Assembly (NCBI RefSeq): GCF_002157505.1
Contig: NZ_NFSC01000028.1
Span: forward strand, 310,001 to 374,000
DNA length: 64,000 nucleotides
DNA from: Arthrobacter agilis
GTDB taxonomy: Bacteria; Actinomycetota; Actinomycetes; Actinomycetales; Micrococcaceae
Direction: 5' to 3'
Of the stretch, positions 1 to 7,121 are shown one piece after another; position 1 is the first letter of the stretch, and each line of letters begins with the position of its first letter. The position numbers and the translations under genes are program-made. The notes beneath the pieces are model-generated. The model did no database searches, had not been told where the DNA came from, and saw only the letters and a list, made by a program, of their open reading frames with translations.

Positions 1-59
1 CCCGCCGGCCCCGAGGGGTCGGCAGAACCGGGTGCGTACTGCCGGGCGGGCATGACGGA

Positions 60-998
60 TCAGCGGGTCTCGGTGATCTCGGGACCGCGCTCCAGCGGAT
101 TCAGGTCCGGACGGACGGGAGCGGGAGCGGAAGGCGTGCCTGCTGTCGCATCCTTCGGCAACCGGAGCTGCAGCAGTTCGCGCGGCGGGAGGGGGTGGTC
201 GCCGCGGACGACGACGACACTGCGGAAGAGCTTCTCGATGGACGCCGCGGCGCCCTGCTCCAGGGCGGCCGGGCCGCCGAAGACGCCGCGGAGGAACCAT
301 CGCGGACCGTTGATCCCCACGAAGCGGGCCACGCGGAACCCCGCCTGGCCGTCCGGGGTCTGTGCGGGCAGCTTGGCGAGGAGTTCGGTGCCGAGGCGGC
401 CCGGGCGCTCCATGACCGTTCCACCCTGCGATCCCACGGAGGCGCCGATCTGCTCCCTGATCTCGTCCCAGAGCCCTTCGGTCTTCGGCGCAGCGAAAGC
501 CTGGAGCTGCAGCGTGGAGCCGCCGAGATCCAGGGTCACGGCGATGACGCGCTTGCTGCGCTCCTCGACCTCGAGGCGCAACTGGAGTCCCTCGGCAGCG
601 TGGATGCGGAGGGCTCCGAGGTCGATGTACCCGGTGTCGGTGTCCTTCTCCGAGATGTCGAACGGCCCCAGTCCGGCCCGGTCGTAGTCGGCGCTGGACA
701 CATGGCCGGCCGGCACGGCGGGCGCGGCCGGCGCGGCGCTGTCCGCTGCAGGGTCACCGGCGGGCGCGGCGGGCGCGGCGGGCGCGGCGGGCGCGGCGCT
801 GTCCGCTGCAGGATCACCGGTCACCGCGTCGGGGGCGGCGCTGTCCGCTCCAGCGTCACCGGCCACCGCGTCGGCGGAAGCGGGCGTCTCCGGGGATTCG
901 ACGGCGACGTCGACCGGCTCCGCCGCTTCCTCCGGCTCCTGCTGCACCGACGCGTCGGCGTCGTCCTGCTTCTTCTTCCTGAGGCGCCCAAAAGCCAT
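60..998 (-). CDS. DUF3710 domain-containing protein
   Basis: This 312-residue protein of unknown function starts MAFGRLRKKKQDD. Residues from about 20 to 105 are a low-complexity Ala/Pro/Asp linker with near-repeats of GDPAADSAAPAAPA. The folded part, from about 110 to 300, matches what I know of the actinobacterial DUF3710 family (for example SADYDRAGLGPFD, then YIDLGALRI). It lies 94 bases downstream of dut on the same strand, a pairing common in Actinobacteria, so the two are probably cotranscribed. No catalytic motif is visible. The repeated linker probably varies between strains. The family call is fairly secure; the function is unknown. Confidence 0.85.
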   Translation of the reverse strand: MAFGRLRKKKQDDADASVQQEPEEAAEPVDVAVESPETPASADAVAGDAGADSAAPDAVTGDPAADSAAPAAPAAPAAPAGDPAADSAAPAAPAVPAGHVSSADYDRAGLGPFDISEKDTDTGYIDLGALRIHAAEGLQLRLEVEERSKRVIAVTLDLGGSTLQLQAFAAPKTEGLWDEIREQIGASVGSQGGTVMERPGRLGTELLAKLPAQTPDGQAGFRVARFVGINGPRWFLRGVFGGPAALEQGAAASIEKLFRSVVVVRGDHPLPPRELLQLRLPKDATAGTPSAPAPVRPDLNPLERGPEITETR

Positions 999-1092
999 GG
1001 CGGGTCCCTTTCCTTCTGGCGTGTCCGAGGTGTCTGACGTTTCTGCTATCCCTGAATGGGAAAGTCGTGTGGCGCCCTGCAGCGCCGGGCGG

Positions 1093-1587
1093 TCAGCCGC
1101 CGGCAGCGGTGGCCGCGGGCGTGGCGTCGATCGGGCCGAACCCGCCGGTCGAGCCGAAACCGCCCGTACCCCGGACGCTCCCGGGCAGATCGTCCACCAC
1201 TGCGAATGCGGCGCGCTCCACGCGCTGGATGACCAGCTGCGCGATCCGGTCGCCCCGGGCGAACGTGACGGCCTCGTGGCGGTCCGTATTGAGGAGGCAT
1301 ACCTTGATCTCGCCCCGGTAGCCGGCGTCGACGGTGCCCGGCGCGTTGACGATCGTCACGCCGTGGCGCGCGGCGAGTCCGGATCGCGGATGGACGAGGC
1401 CCACATAGCCGTGCGGAAGAGCCATCGCCACTCCCGTGGGGACGAGTGTCCGCTCGCCGGGCTCGAGGACGAGGTCGACGGCGGTGCGCAGGTCCGCGCC
1501 GGCGTCACCCTCGGTGGCGTAGGCGGGCGGCTCGAGACCGTCGTCGAGCATCAAGATCTGGACCGGGAGGTCCTGCTGTGTACCCAT
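1093..1587 (-). CDS. dut: dUTP diphosphatase
   Basis: Hydrolyses dUTP to dUMP and diphosphate, keeping uracil out of DNA and feeding dTMP synthesis. The 164-residue protein has the trimeric dUTPase motifs in order: EGDAGADL (motif 1), PRSGLA (motif 2), [11 protein letters not shown] (motif 3, with the catalytic Asp) and the Gly-rich C-terminal arm [13 protein letters not shown] (motif 5). The start is set at MGTQQDL; an in-frame ATG three codons upstream (1596) is also possible. It precedes the DUF3710 gene on the same strand and is divergent from the DUF3093 gene. Family and function are secure. Confidence 0.95.
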   Translation of the reverse strand: MGTQQDLPVQILMLDDGLEPPAYATEGDAGADLRTAVDLVLEPGERTLVPTGVAMALPHGYVGLVHPRSGLAARHGVTIVNAPGTVDAGYRGEIKVCLLNTDRHEAVTFARGDRIAQLVIQRVERAAFAVVDDLPGSVRGTGGFGSTGGFGPIDATPAATAAGG

Positions 1588-1749
1588 TGACCGCATCTCC
1601 CACGCAAGCTATCCGGTTATCAGCCCCCCACTTTAGCGCCTTTGCCCGAGCCCTACCTGACAGTCCCGCCCGACCTCGACCAACCTGCTCCGGCCTCCGC
1701 CGGCCTCGTCCGGGATGAGACGGTCCGCAAATGGTGGAATGCTGGTTCC

Positions 1750-2226
1750 ATGTCCAGCGCTCCAGGGGAAGCCCCCCAGAACACACCCGACCAGGCCGTC
1801 CTGTACGAGGAGCGCCTCTGGCCGTCGTTCTGGGTCTGGCTCATCGCGGCGGGCTTCTCCTCCGCGGTGATCGTGATGTTCGCACCGATCTCGATGGCCG
1901 TCGGGTACGGGGCAGCCGCCGTCGTCGCGGTGATCGTCTTCACGCTGCTGGTCCTGTCCACACCGCGCATCGCGGTGACCGCGACGACCCTGACCGTCGG
2001 CCGCGCGACAATCGAACGGACGTACCTGGGGTCCGTCGAATGGTTCGCCGGGGAGGATGCCACCCACCAGCGCGGTCCCGGCCTGAACGGCCTCGCGTAC
2101 CTCTGCATCCGTGGCTGGATCTCGCCCGTCGTCCGCGTCGAGGTCACGGACCCCGAAGACCGCACGCCCTACTGGCTGGTCTCGTCACGGCACCCTGAGC
2201 GGCTCGCGGCAGCTCTCGCGGCCTGA
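1750..2226 (+). CDS. DUF3093 domain-containing membrane protein
   Basis: A 158-residue protein of unknown function. The reading frame is open from 1642, but the ATG at 1750 (MSSAPGEAPQNT) gives the length and N-terminus usual for DUF3093. Two adjacent hydrophobic segments (about residues 22-65, FWVWLIAAGFSSAVIVMF and the stretch after it) form a membrane hairpin. A soluble beta-rich C-terminal half follows, ending in the family-typical YWLVSSRHPERLAAAL. It is divergent from dut and convergent with the DUF4193 gene. This family often sits beside dut in Actinobacteria. No enzymatic residues can be assigned. Confidence 0.82.
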   Translation: MSSAPGEAPQNTPDQAVLYEERLWPSFWVWLIAAGFSSAVIVMFAPISMAVGYGAAAVVAVIVFTLLVLSTPRIAVTATTLTVGRATIERTYLGSVEWFAGEDATHQRGPGLNGLAYLCIRGWISPVVRVEVTDPEDRTPYWLVSSRHPERLAAALAA

Positions 2227-2287
2227 CGCCTCACGGTCGGCAGCGCCGGCGCCGATCACGGATCGGGCGGCACCAGCGTGCCGGCCC

Positions 2288-2587
2288 TCAGCCCTCGCAG
2301 TCCATGCAGTAGAGCTGCCCGCCCCTGTCCAGGGCGATCTGCGAGCGGTGGCGTACGAGGAAGCACGAGGCGCAGGTGAACTCGTCCGCCTGGGCCGGCA
2401 GGATCTCCACCGAGATCTCCTCGCTGGAGAGATCCGCTCCCGGCAGGTCGAACGAGTCCGCCGCCGCCAGTTCGTCCTCGTCGATCAGTGCCGTCTGGTG
2501 GACCGGAAGGTGCCCCTTGAACTCGTCGACCCGGGTGTCGCCCTCGTCGCCCGCCGTCGTGCGCGGCGCGTCGTAGTCTGTCGCCAT
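2288..2587 (-). CDS. DUF4193 domain-containing zinc-ribbon-like protein
   Basis: A small acidic protein of 99 residues. The frame runs upstream to 2752, but MATDYDAPR at 2587 gives the standard family length and the upstream residues look non-coding. Two Cys pairs, CASC and CMDC near the C-terminus, suggest one zinc ribbon. The rest is rich in Asp and Glu. DUF4193 is a conserved actinobacterial family with no established function. It is divergent from sepH across about 210 bases. The family call is good and the zinc site is inferred from the cysteines. Confidence 0.86.
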   Translation of the reverse strand: MATDYDAPRTTAGDEGDTRVDEFKGHLPVHQTALIDEDELAAADSFDLPGADLSSEEISVEILPAQADEFTCASCFLVRHRSQIALDRGGQLYCMDCEG

Positions 2588-2799
2588 ACCTGTTCTCTTC
2601 CGCTCCCTGGTCTCCGGCCATCTATTGGGCCACATGCGAGGCCATCCTGCAATGTGCCTCCACGGCTCCCACAACGCCGGGAGTCCGGAATTTGTGCCCG
2701 CTGCCACTGCGACGGCCGCCACACCTTCCCTCGTAGTAGGAAAGGCTGCCATTCAGTGGCAGAGTTTCACCTAGGAATTATTGTCGGCTGGAGGAATAG

Positions 2800-4203
2800 A
2801 TGCAGGAGTTACGCCTGGTGGGTGTGGATGGCGAGCATCTGCTGTTGAGCGGCGAGCAGGGCACGTCCTACCGGCTGCCCATCGACGACGAGCTGCGTGC
2901 CGCGAGCACCCCGGCCGGCTCGGAAGCGCCGTCCCCCGCCGTCCCGGAGGAACCCCGCCGGAAACCCCCGAAGCCACCGGTCCATCTGACGCCCCGGGAC
3001 ATCCAGGCACGCATCCGCTCCGGTGCGACGGCGGAACAGGTCGCCGCCGAGTCCGGCCTCGACCTGGCGCACGTGCAGCGCTACGAGGGACCCGTCCGCG
3101 CCGAGCGCGACTACGTGGCCTACCTCGCGCAGCGCGTCGAGGTGGCGTCACCGCTGCCGAGCCACGACGGCTACCGTTCCGCCTTCGGTGACAGCCCCGC
3201 ACTTCTCGGGGACATGGTCGCGTTCCGTGTGCAGAGCTACGGGGTCGACGTCGGATCCCTCGAGTGGGACTCGTGGCGCCGTCCTGACGGCTCCTGGCAC
3301 GTCGAGGCGTCCTTCGACCTGCCGGAGGGCTCCACGGTGGATCTGGGCGAGCAGCCGCCCGCCCGGTGGACCTACAACCCGACCCGCAAGACCGTCACCA
3401 ACGGCAACCGCTGGGCGCAGGTGCTCAGCGAACTCGAACCGCTCGACAGCCCCCTGCCGTCCCGTCGACTCAGCGCGGTCGCCGACCGCGTCTTCGATTT
3501 CGAGGCGGAGAAGGCGGACGAGGCACCGGAAGGAAACCCTGCCGACCAGGACGGCCTGCTGGACGTCCTCCGCTCGCGGCGCGGGCAGCGCCTCGGCGCC
3601 GACGAGGAAGGCGACGACGCCCTTGCTGCGCTGTTGTCGCGGGGCGGTATCCCTGCCGCGCACCCCCGGGACGAGGACGCCACGGGCCAGGACGGAGCGG
3701 AGGACCAGGTCGACCCGGTCCGGGGCCTGGCGCTCGCCCCTTCGTCGGGCGCCGGCAGTGACGGCAGTGAGAGCGACGACGGCAGTGACAGCGACGACGG
3801 CGACAGCGGGGCCGGCACTGGGACCGATTCTGGAGCCGATGGTGACGTGCTCGAGGGCGCGGCCGCTGATTCGACGCACCACGACGACGGCACGCCGAGG
3901 CTCTACGACGGCGTCGGCACGGATACGCGCGAGATCAGCATTTTCGCGCAGCCCACACGCAGGCTGCAGCCCCCGGCGGCAGCGCGGCAGGGGACCGACG
4001 TCGGCGTGTCGGCCGGCGGGAGCCGCGCCGCGGGCAGGAACTCCGGCAAGGATACGGGCGGTGGTTCCAGCAGGGACACGGGCGGCGATACCGGCACCGA
4101 GTCCGGCAAGGGCACAGAGGCCAGCCCGGAGCGCCGCGTCAAGCCGAAGCGGTCCAGCGTCCCGAGCTGGGACGACATCGTCTTCGGACGCAAGGGCGAG
4201 TAG
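2800..4203 (+). CDS. sepH: Septation protein SepH
   Basis: SepH binds FtsZ and promotes Z-ring assembly in actinobacteria. The 467-residue protein has the N-terminal DUF3071 domain (about 1-190: MQELRLVGVDGEHLLL, then a helix-turn-helix-like stretch around LTPRDIQARIRSGATAEQVA). A long disordered middle rich in Asp/Ser/Gly repeats (about residues 310-360) follows. The conserved C-terminal tail ends in VPSWDDIVFGRKG. RBS-like GGAGGA lies just upstream of the ATG. The gene stands alone on the plus strand, divergent from the DUF4193 gene and convergent with thymidine kinase. Domain architecture and tail make the call strong. Confidence 0.92.
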   Translation: MQELRLVGVDGEHLLLSGEQGTSYRLPIDDELRAASTPAGSEAPSPAVPEEPRRKPPKPPVHLTPRDIQARIRSGATAEQVAAESGLDLAHVQRYEGPVRAERDYVAYLAQRVEVASPLPSHDGYRSAFGDSPALLGDMVAFRVQSYGVDVGSLEWDSWRRPDGSWHVEASFDLPEGSTVDLGEQPPARWTYNPTRKTVTNGNRWAQVLSELEPLDSPLPSRRLSAVADRVFDFEAEKADEAPEGNPADQDGLLDVLRSRRGQRLGADEEGDDALAALLSRGGIPAAHPRDEDATGQDGAEDQVDPVRGLALAPSSGAGSDGSESDDGSDSDDGDSGAGTGTDSGADGDVLEGAAADSTHHDDGTPRLYDGVGTDTREISIFAQPTRRLQPPAAARQGTDVGVSAGGSRAAGRNSGKDTGGGSSRDTGGDTGTESGKGTEASPERRVKPKRSSVPSWDDIVFGRKGE

Positions 4204-4268
4204 CGGGCGACGGACCTGTAGGCGGAACCGCCCTGGCGGACGCCGGCGCTCCCTGGCGCCATGCTAGC

Positions 4269-4348
4269 TGACGCCCGTGCCACCTGACGGCCGTGGCACC
4301 TGACGGCCGTGGCACCTGACGGCCGTGGCACCTGACGGCCGTGGCACC
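4269..4348. repeat. Five tandem 16-bp repeats between convergent genes
   Basis: Five head-to-tail copies of TGACGGCCGTGGCACC begin at 4269, 4285, 4301, 4317 and 4333. The last four are identical and the first has two mismatches. Each unit contains the palindrome ACGGCCGT. The array fills half of the 158-base space between the 3' ends of sepH and tdk. It is too short and spacer-free for a CRISPR array. It may act as a bidirectional transcription barrier or simply be a minisatellite. Confidence 0.9.
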
Positions 4349-4361
4349 TGGTGAGCGGAGC

Positions 4362-5198
4362 TCAGGAGCGGCCGCCGGGCTCCGCACCCTGCAGCTGGCT
4401 TCCCCTGGTCCCGTGCTGCTCGTCCGGCCTCTCGTCGAAGGGCAACGGCACCTCGTTGGAGAAGAGTGACGGCGACGTCCGTGACGTCTGCCGGCGCATG
4501 TGGTGCCGGCGGCAGAGGGTCTCGTAGCCGACGATCGGAGCCCGGCCCGCATCCGCCTGGGATCGGGTCGCCGGCCCGGCGTCCGGCTCGAAGGGCTGGT
4601 CGAAGGGCGGGTCGAAGGCCTGGTCGAGGGGCTGGTCGGATGACGGACCGACGGGCTGGTCGAGGGGCTGGTCGATATCCCCCACGACCATCTGGTCGCC
4701 CTCGACCACCATGACGCCGTCGACCGTGCGTGCGTTGTGCGTGGCGCGCTTGCCGCACCAGCACAGCGCTTCGACCTGCAGGACCTGGACCCGGTCCGCG
4801 AGTTCGATCAGCCGCTGCGACCCGGGGAAGAGGCGCGTGCGGAAATCCGAGGTGATGCCGAAGCTGAAGACATCGATGTCCATCTCGTCGACGACGCGCG
4901 CGAGCTGGTCGATCTGGTCTACGGTGTAGAACTGGGCCTCGTCGCAGATGACGTAGTCGATCCGCGCTCCCATGGTCTGCCGCAGGGTCAGCTCGACCCA
5001 GAAGTCGGTCTCCGGGAAGACCTCCACCGCCGGCACCTGCAGGCCGAGGCGGCTCGAGATCATGGATTCGCCGGCGCGGTCATGGGAACTGAACAGCACT
5101 CCCCGCCGTCCGCGTGCCTTGTGGTTGTGGTCCATCTGGAGCGCGAGCGTCGATTTCCCGCAGTCCATGGTGCCCGAGAAGAACAACAGCTCAGCCAC
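4362..5198 (-). CDS. tdk: Thymidine kinase with a repetitive internal insertion
   Basis: Phosphorylates thymidine in the salvage pathway. The GTG at 5198 is chosen: it yields the family start (V)AELLFFSGTMDCGKST, has AAGGGGG six bases upstream and overlaps the preceding stop in GTGGCTGA. Another in-frame GTG is at 5216. Walker A (SGTMDCGKST), the catalytic Glu of CDEAQF and all four zinc ligands (CWCG and CRRH) are present. Between the zinc half-sites, after VVGD, about 47 extra residues made of DQPLDQP-type repeats precede VGYETLCRRHH. The C-terminal tail is also long. It is the last gene of a DUF5998-phosphatase-tdk operon. The function is likely retained but the insertion is unusual. Confidence 0.9.
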   Translation of the reverse strand: MAELLFFSGTMDCGKSTLALQMDHNHKARGRRGVLFSSHDRAGESMISSRLGLQVPAVEVFPETDFWVELTLRQTMGARIDYVICDEAQFYTVDQIDQLARVVDEMDIDVFSFGITSDFRTRLFPGSQRLIELADRVQVLQVEALCWCGKRATHNARTVDGVMVVEGDQMVVGDIDQPLDQPVGPSSDQPLDQAFDPPFDQPFEPDAGPATRSQADAGRAPIVGYETLCRRHHMRRQTSRTSPSLFSNEVPLPFDERPDEQHGTRGSQLQGAEPGGRS

Positions 5199-6396
5199 GG
5201 CCGGCCCCCTTGCCACTCCCCCGGCGCGAACCGCCGCCGGTGGGTTTCTTCAGCGTCAACAGCGGGATCTCGCGCTCCGCCCGCGTGAGTGAGCCGTGCT
5301 GCCCCACCATCTCGAACGCGGCGGGCTGCACGCGCCGCCCGTCCATGAGGGCGATGCCCTCGCGTGCCAGGACGAGGAGGTCCCCGATGCGCGGCACCAC
5401 GGAATCCGCCACGGCACCGAAGTATCCCCCTGTGATTGCCTCGTCCCGGGTCAGGACCCATGCGCGGGACCCGAAGGCCTCGTGCCAGCGCAGTGCCAGC
5501 GCGTCGCGCTCACTGCTGGTGAGCGCCGGGTCGAGGTAGAGGTGGAGCATCCGGGCTTCCCCGCCCGTGTGGGCCACGCCCTCGACGAGCTCCGGATGCT
5601 CGGAATAGTCGATGCGCTGGGACGGCGGGACGTCCACCATCCCGTGATCGGCGGTCAGGAGCAGCAGCGTGTCGGGCGGTACCCGGCGGGCGAGGAGCTT
5701 CAGCGCGGCGTCAAGGTCCTCCAGCGTCCGCAGCCACTCCCGGGAGTCGACGCCGTGCCGGTGGCCCGCCTTGTCCAGGTCGTTGAGGTAGAAGTACATG
5801 AGCGTGCTCGGCGCCTTCGCCAGGTGCTCCGCGGCCGCGTCGATCCGTGCGTGGATGGTGTCGGCGCCGACGAACGTCCCGCCACGCAGTGCCGCCCGCG
5901 TCATGGGCGAGTCACCGAAGCGGGGCTGGCTGACCGTCACGACCGGCAGGTGCGCCGACACCCGTTCGAAGACGGTGGCGTGGGGCTGCCACGCTCGCGG
6001 GTCGACGCCGTCGTCCCAGCCACCGAGCATGTTGACCACCCTCCCCTGCGCGGGGTCGAGGACGTCGTACCCCACCAGGCCGTGCTGCCCGGGGGGCAGG
6101 CCCGTTCCCAGGCTGGCGAGCGACGCCGCCGTGGTGGACGGGAACGCCGAGGAGAGCACGCGCGCGGAGTCCAGGCTCTCCCGCAGGAAGGGCGCGTGGG
6201 CGGCGTACTTCCTGAGCAGCGCCATGCCGAGACCGTCCACCATCACGATGGCGATCCGCTTTGAGGAGGGCAGCGCGAGCGCGTTGGTGAAACCGTCGAC
6301 GCCGAGCGCCGCAGCGGCACTGGTCATGACCTCGGCCAGGGTGGAGGCGCCGTAGGCAGGGGGCGAGGGCAGGGGCTCTCGATGCGGGAAAGGCAT
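5191..6396 (-). CDS. Alkaline phosphatase family protein (nucleotide pyrophosphatase/phosphodiesterase type)
   Basis: A 401-residue metal-dependent phosphohydrolase of the alkaline phosphatase superfamily. Visible motifs: IVMVDGLG (first metal Asp), FPSTTAAS (nucleophile Thr), DLDKAGHRHG, TADHGMVD and VGQHGSLT, which carry the remaining metal ligands. The ATG at 6396 is preferred over a TTG at 6399. The gene begins six bases after the stop of the DUF5998 gene and its stop overlaps the tdk start, so the three are probably one operon. The substrate cannot be read from the sequence; nucleotides or phosphodiesters are plausible. The Arg/Gly-rich C-terminal tail is probably disordered. Confidence 0.88.
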   Translation of the reverse strand: MPFPHREPLPSPPAYGASTLAEVMTSAAAALGVDGFTNALALPSSKRIAIVMVDGLGMALLRKYAAHAPFLRESLDSARVLSSAFPSTTAASLASLGTGLPPGQHGLVGYDVLDPAQGRVVNMLGGWDDGVDPRAWQPHATVFERVSAHLPVVTVSQPRFGDSPMTRAALRGGTFVGADTIHARIDAAAEHLAKAPSTLMYFYLNDLDKAGHRHGVDSREWLRTLEDLDAALKLLARRVPPDTLLLLTADHGMVDVPPSQRIDYSEHPELVEGVAHTGGEARMLHLYLDPALTSSERDALALRWHEAFGSRAWVLTRDEAITGGYFGAVADSVVPRIGDLLVLAREGIALMDGRRVQPAAFEMVGQHGSLTRAEREIPLLTLKKPTGGGSRRGSGKGAGRG

Positions 6397-6402
6397 CAAC
6401 CG

Positions 6403-7074
6403 CTACCGCTGGTGGGCCCGGTTGAACCGCCCGCCGAAGCCGGGCTGGCGCCGCGCGGCGTCGGGCGCAGCGATGTATCCGCCGGTAACCGGGCTCGCCG
6501 TGTTGACCTTCCGCAGGGCACGCGCGAACCCCTTGGCGTTCTGCACCGCCTGGACGCCGTCCGCTTCGGCACTGACGCGCAGGACGATGTCCTCCTGGGC
6601 GACCGTGCCCGTGAACCCGTGGTCGGCGTCGCACTGGGGGTCGCCGCAGCTGGCAGGACCGATGTCGAGGCGCTGCCCGCCCGACCAGGCGATGGCGAGC
6701 GTCATCTCGCGGACCTGATCGCTGGGCTTGTAGTCCTGGGGCTGCGCGTACAGGTAGCTGAGCACGACCGAGCGGATCTGGCTGACGGGAACGGACTCGG
6801 TCGAGACCTGCGCCATGACCTGCTCGCCCGCGTCGTCGAGCTGCTGGTCGTCCACGTGCGTGATGACCAGCATGTCCTCGGTGAGGACGAGCACTGTGAT
6901 GTGGCGGTGCACCTCGGTGCGCTCGAAGTGCGTCTCCAGGTGGGCGACGTGGGACAGCGGCTCGCGCCCGTCGAGGGCGTCGTGGACGACGTCGGCCACG
7001 AGCCGTGGGTAGAAGCCTGCCCGCTCGAGCGATGCATCGAGGTCACGCCACTGGGCGGAAAGCGATGGGGTCAT
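6403..7074 (-). CDS. DUF5998 family protein
   Basis: A 223-residue protein matching the actinobacterial DUF5998 family as I know it (FYPRLVADVVHDAL, ITVLVLTEDMLVITHVDD, CGDPQCDADHGFTG). The start MTPSLSAQW at 7074 is chosen; a GTG at 7092 is an alternative. The CGDPQCDADH stretch could bind a metal, but this is a guess. It is the first gene of the operon with the phosphatase and thymidine kinase and lies 47 bases downstream of the GNAT/acyl-CoA ligase gene, a recurring actinobacterial neighbourhood. Its function is unknown. Confidence 0.8.
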   Translation of the reverse strand: MTPSLSAQWRDLDASLERAGFYPRLVADVVHDALDGREPLSHVAHLETHFERTEVHRHITVLVLTEDMLVITHVDDQQLDDAGEQVMAQVSTESVPVSQIRSVVLSYLYAQPQDYKPSDQVREMTLAIAWSGGQRLDIGPASCGDPQCDADHGFTGTVAQEDIVLRVSAEADGVQAVQNAKGFARALRKVNTASPVTGGYIAAPDAARRQPGFGGRFNRAHQR

Positions 7075-7121
7075 GCCCCCAGTTTCCCCCACCGGGCCGC
7101 GTTGTGCCTAACCCGCGGGCG

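Noticed and set aside
4269-4348. Possible CRISPR array
   Set aside because: Units are 16 bp and directly abutting, with no spacers, and no cas genes are present.
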